From contig NZ_DATGLN010000122.1 in assembly GCF_035294165.1 (NCBI RefSeq), positions 1 to 7,058 of the forward strand: a DNA stretch of 7,058 nt, in the 5' to 3' direction. A program made the translations under genes and the position numbers. Source of the DNA: Chthonomonas sp035294165 (GTDB lineage: Bacteria; Armatimonadota; Chthonomonadetes; Chthonomonadales; Chthonomonadaceae). Shown in pieces: positions 6,919 through 7,058 of this stretch (its first letter is position 1; each line of letters begins with the position of its first letter). A model generated the notes under the pieces. That model was not told the origin of the DNA and ran no database searches. It was given only the letters and a program-made list of their open reading frames with translations.

Positions 6919-7058
6919 CCGACATGATACCTTTATATTACCCAACTATCCGCATGATTCCTTCTCATCCTAACCCCGATACCCAAAATTTTTTATAACC
7001 CAACCCACAAGCCAAGGTCATCGAAAATCGTTACTCTCATCCGGCCGGTTTTGCCCTA
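6919..7058 (-). promoter_or_regulatory. Putative CRISPR leader (continues past right edge)
   Basis: The 140 bases right of the array contain no convincing gene, and the part nearest the array is AT-rich, as expected for a leader. On the minus strand, TATAAA occurs twice, at 6997-6992 and, close to the first repeat, at 6937-6932. The end of the leader cannot be set because the window stops. Confidence 0.6.
6992..7021 (-). promoter_or_regulatory. Candidate CRISPR leader promoter
   Basis: Read on the minus strand, ATGACC (7021-7016) and TATAAA (6997-6992) are separated by 18 bases. They match the sigma-70-type -35 and -10 boxes at 4/6 and 5/6 positions. It lies about 75 bases before the first repeat, a sensible place for pre-crRNA transcription to start. 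Confidence 0.35.

Noticed and set aside
6311..6998. Open frames on the plus strand through the CRISPR array
   Set aside because: They consist mostly of the repeat translated over and over (QSCSQPGLGCN or SVLFSARIRLQ), with no ribosome site or domain; the array is not coding.
6987..6998. T-run at the right of the array as a terminator for plus-strand transcription
   Set aside because: No stem precedes the T-run, and the array appears to be transcribed on the other strand.

Overview
The window looks like a piece of chromosome from a moderately GC-rich, probably free-living or thermophilic carbohydrate-degrading bacterium. The combination of a Gfo/Idh/MocA oxidoreductase, a phytanoyl-CoA-dioxygenase-like enzyme, a GH38 alpha-mannosidase and a secreted beta-helix polysaccharide-active protein, together with a GTTGCAA...GAAAC type CRISPR repeat, would fit Armatimonadota (Chthonomonas-like) or Chloroflexota. 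This is inference only; there is no rRNA or marker gene in the window.

Layout from left to right. Positions 1-905 (minus strand) hold the N-terminal 301 residues of a Tat-exported pectate-lyase-3-like beta-helix protein, cut by the left edge. It is visibly more AT-rich than the rest. A 143-base divergent intergenic region (906-1048) separates it from a plus-strand lipoprotein metalloprotease of the matrixin type (1049-1954). That gene converges, with only 20 bases between stop codons, on a three-gene minus-strand cluster. In transcription order the cluster is a PhyH-family Fe(II)/2-oxoglutarate dioxygenase (6183-5272), a GH38 alpha-mannosidase with a TTG start (5221-3071) and a Gfo/Idh/MocA oxidoreductase (2985-1975). 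The gaps are 50 and 85 bases, so the three are probably co-transcribed and may process a mannosylated or otherwise modified sugar in the cytoplasm (inferred; the substrate is unknown).

Positions 6207-6918 are a CRISPR array of ten 37-base repeats and nine spacers of 35-42 bases. Repeat polarity, the degenerate repeat at the left end and the AT-rich right flank agree that it is transcribed on the minus strand from a leader at 6919-7058. No cas gene is in the window. The trailer end lies only 23 bases from the dioxygenase start codon, with no terminator and no obvious separate promoter, so the array and the sugar operon point the same way and may share transcription.

The most unusual signal is inside the spacers. 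Six of nine carry a perfect inverted repeat with arms of at least 5 bases and a short or zero loop. Two of these are 7-base-arm palindromes placed almost exactly in the middle of the spacer. This hints that the acquisition machinery, or the invader, favours hairpin-forming sequence; it needs a statistical test.
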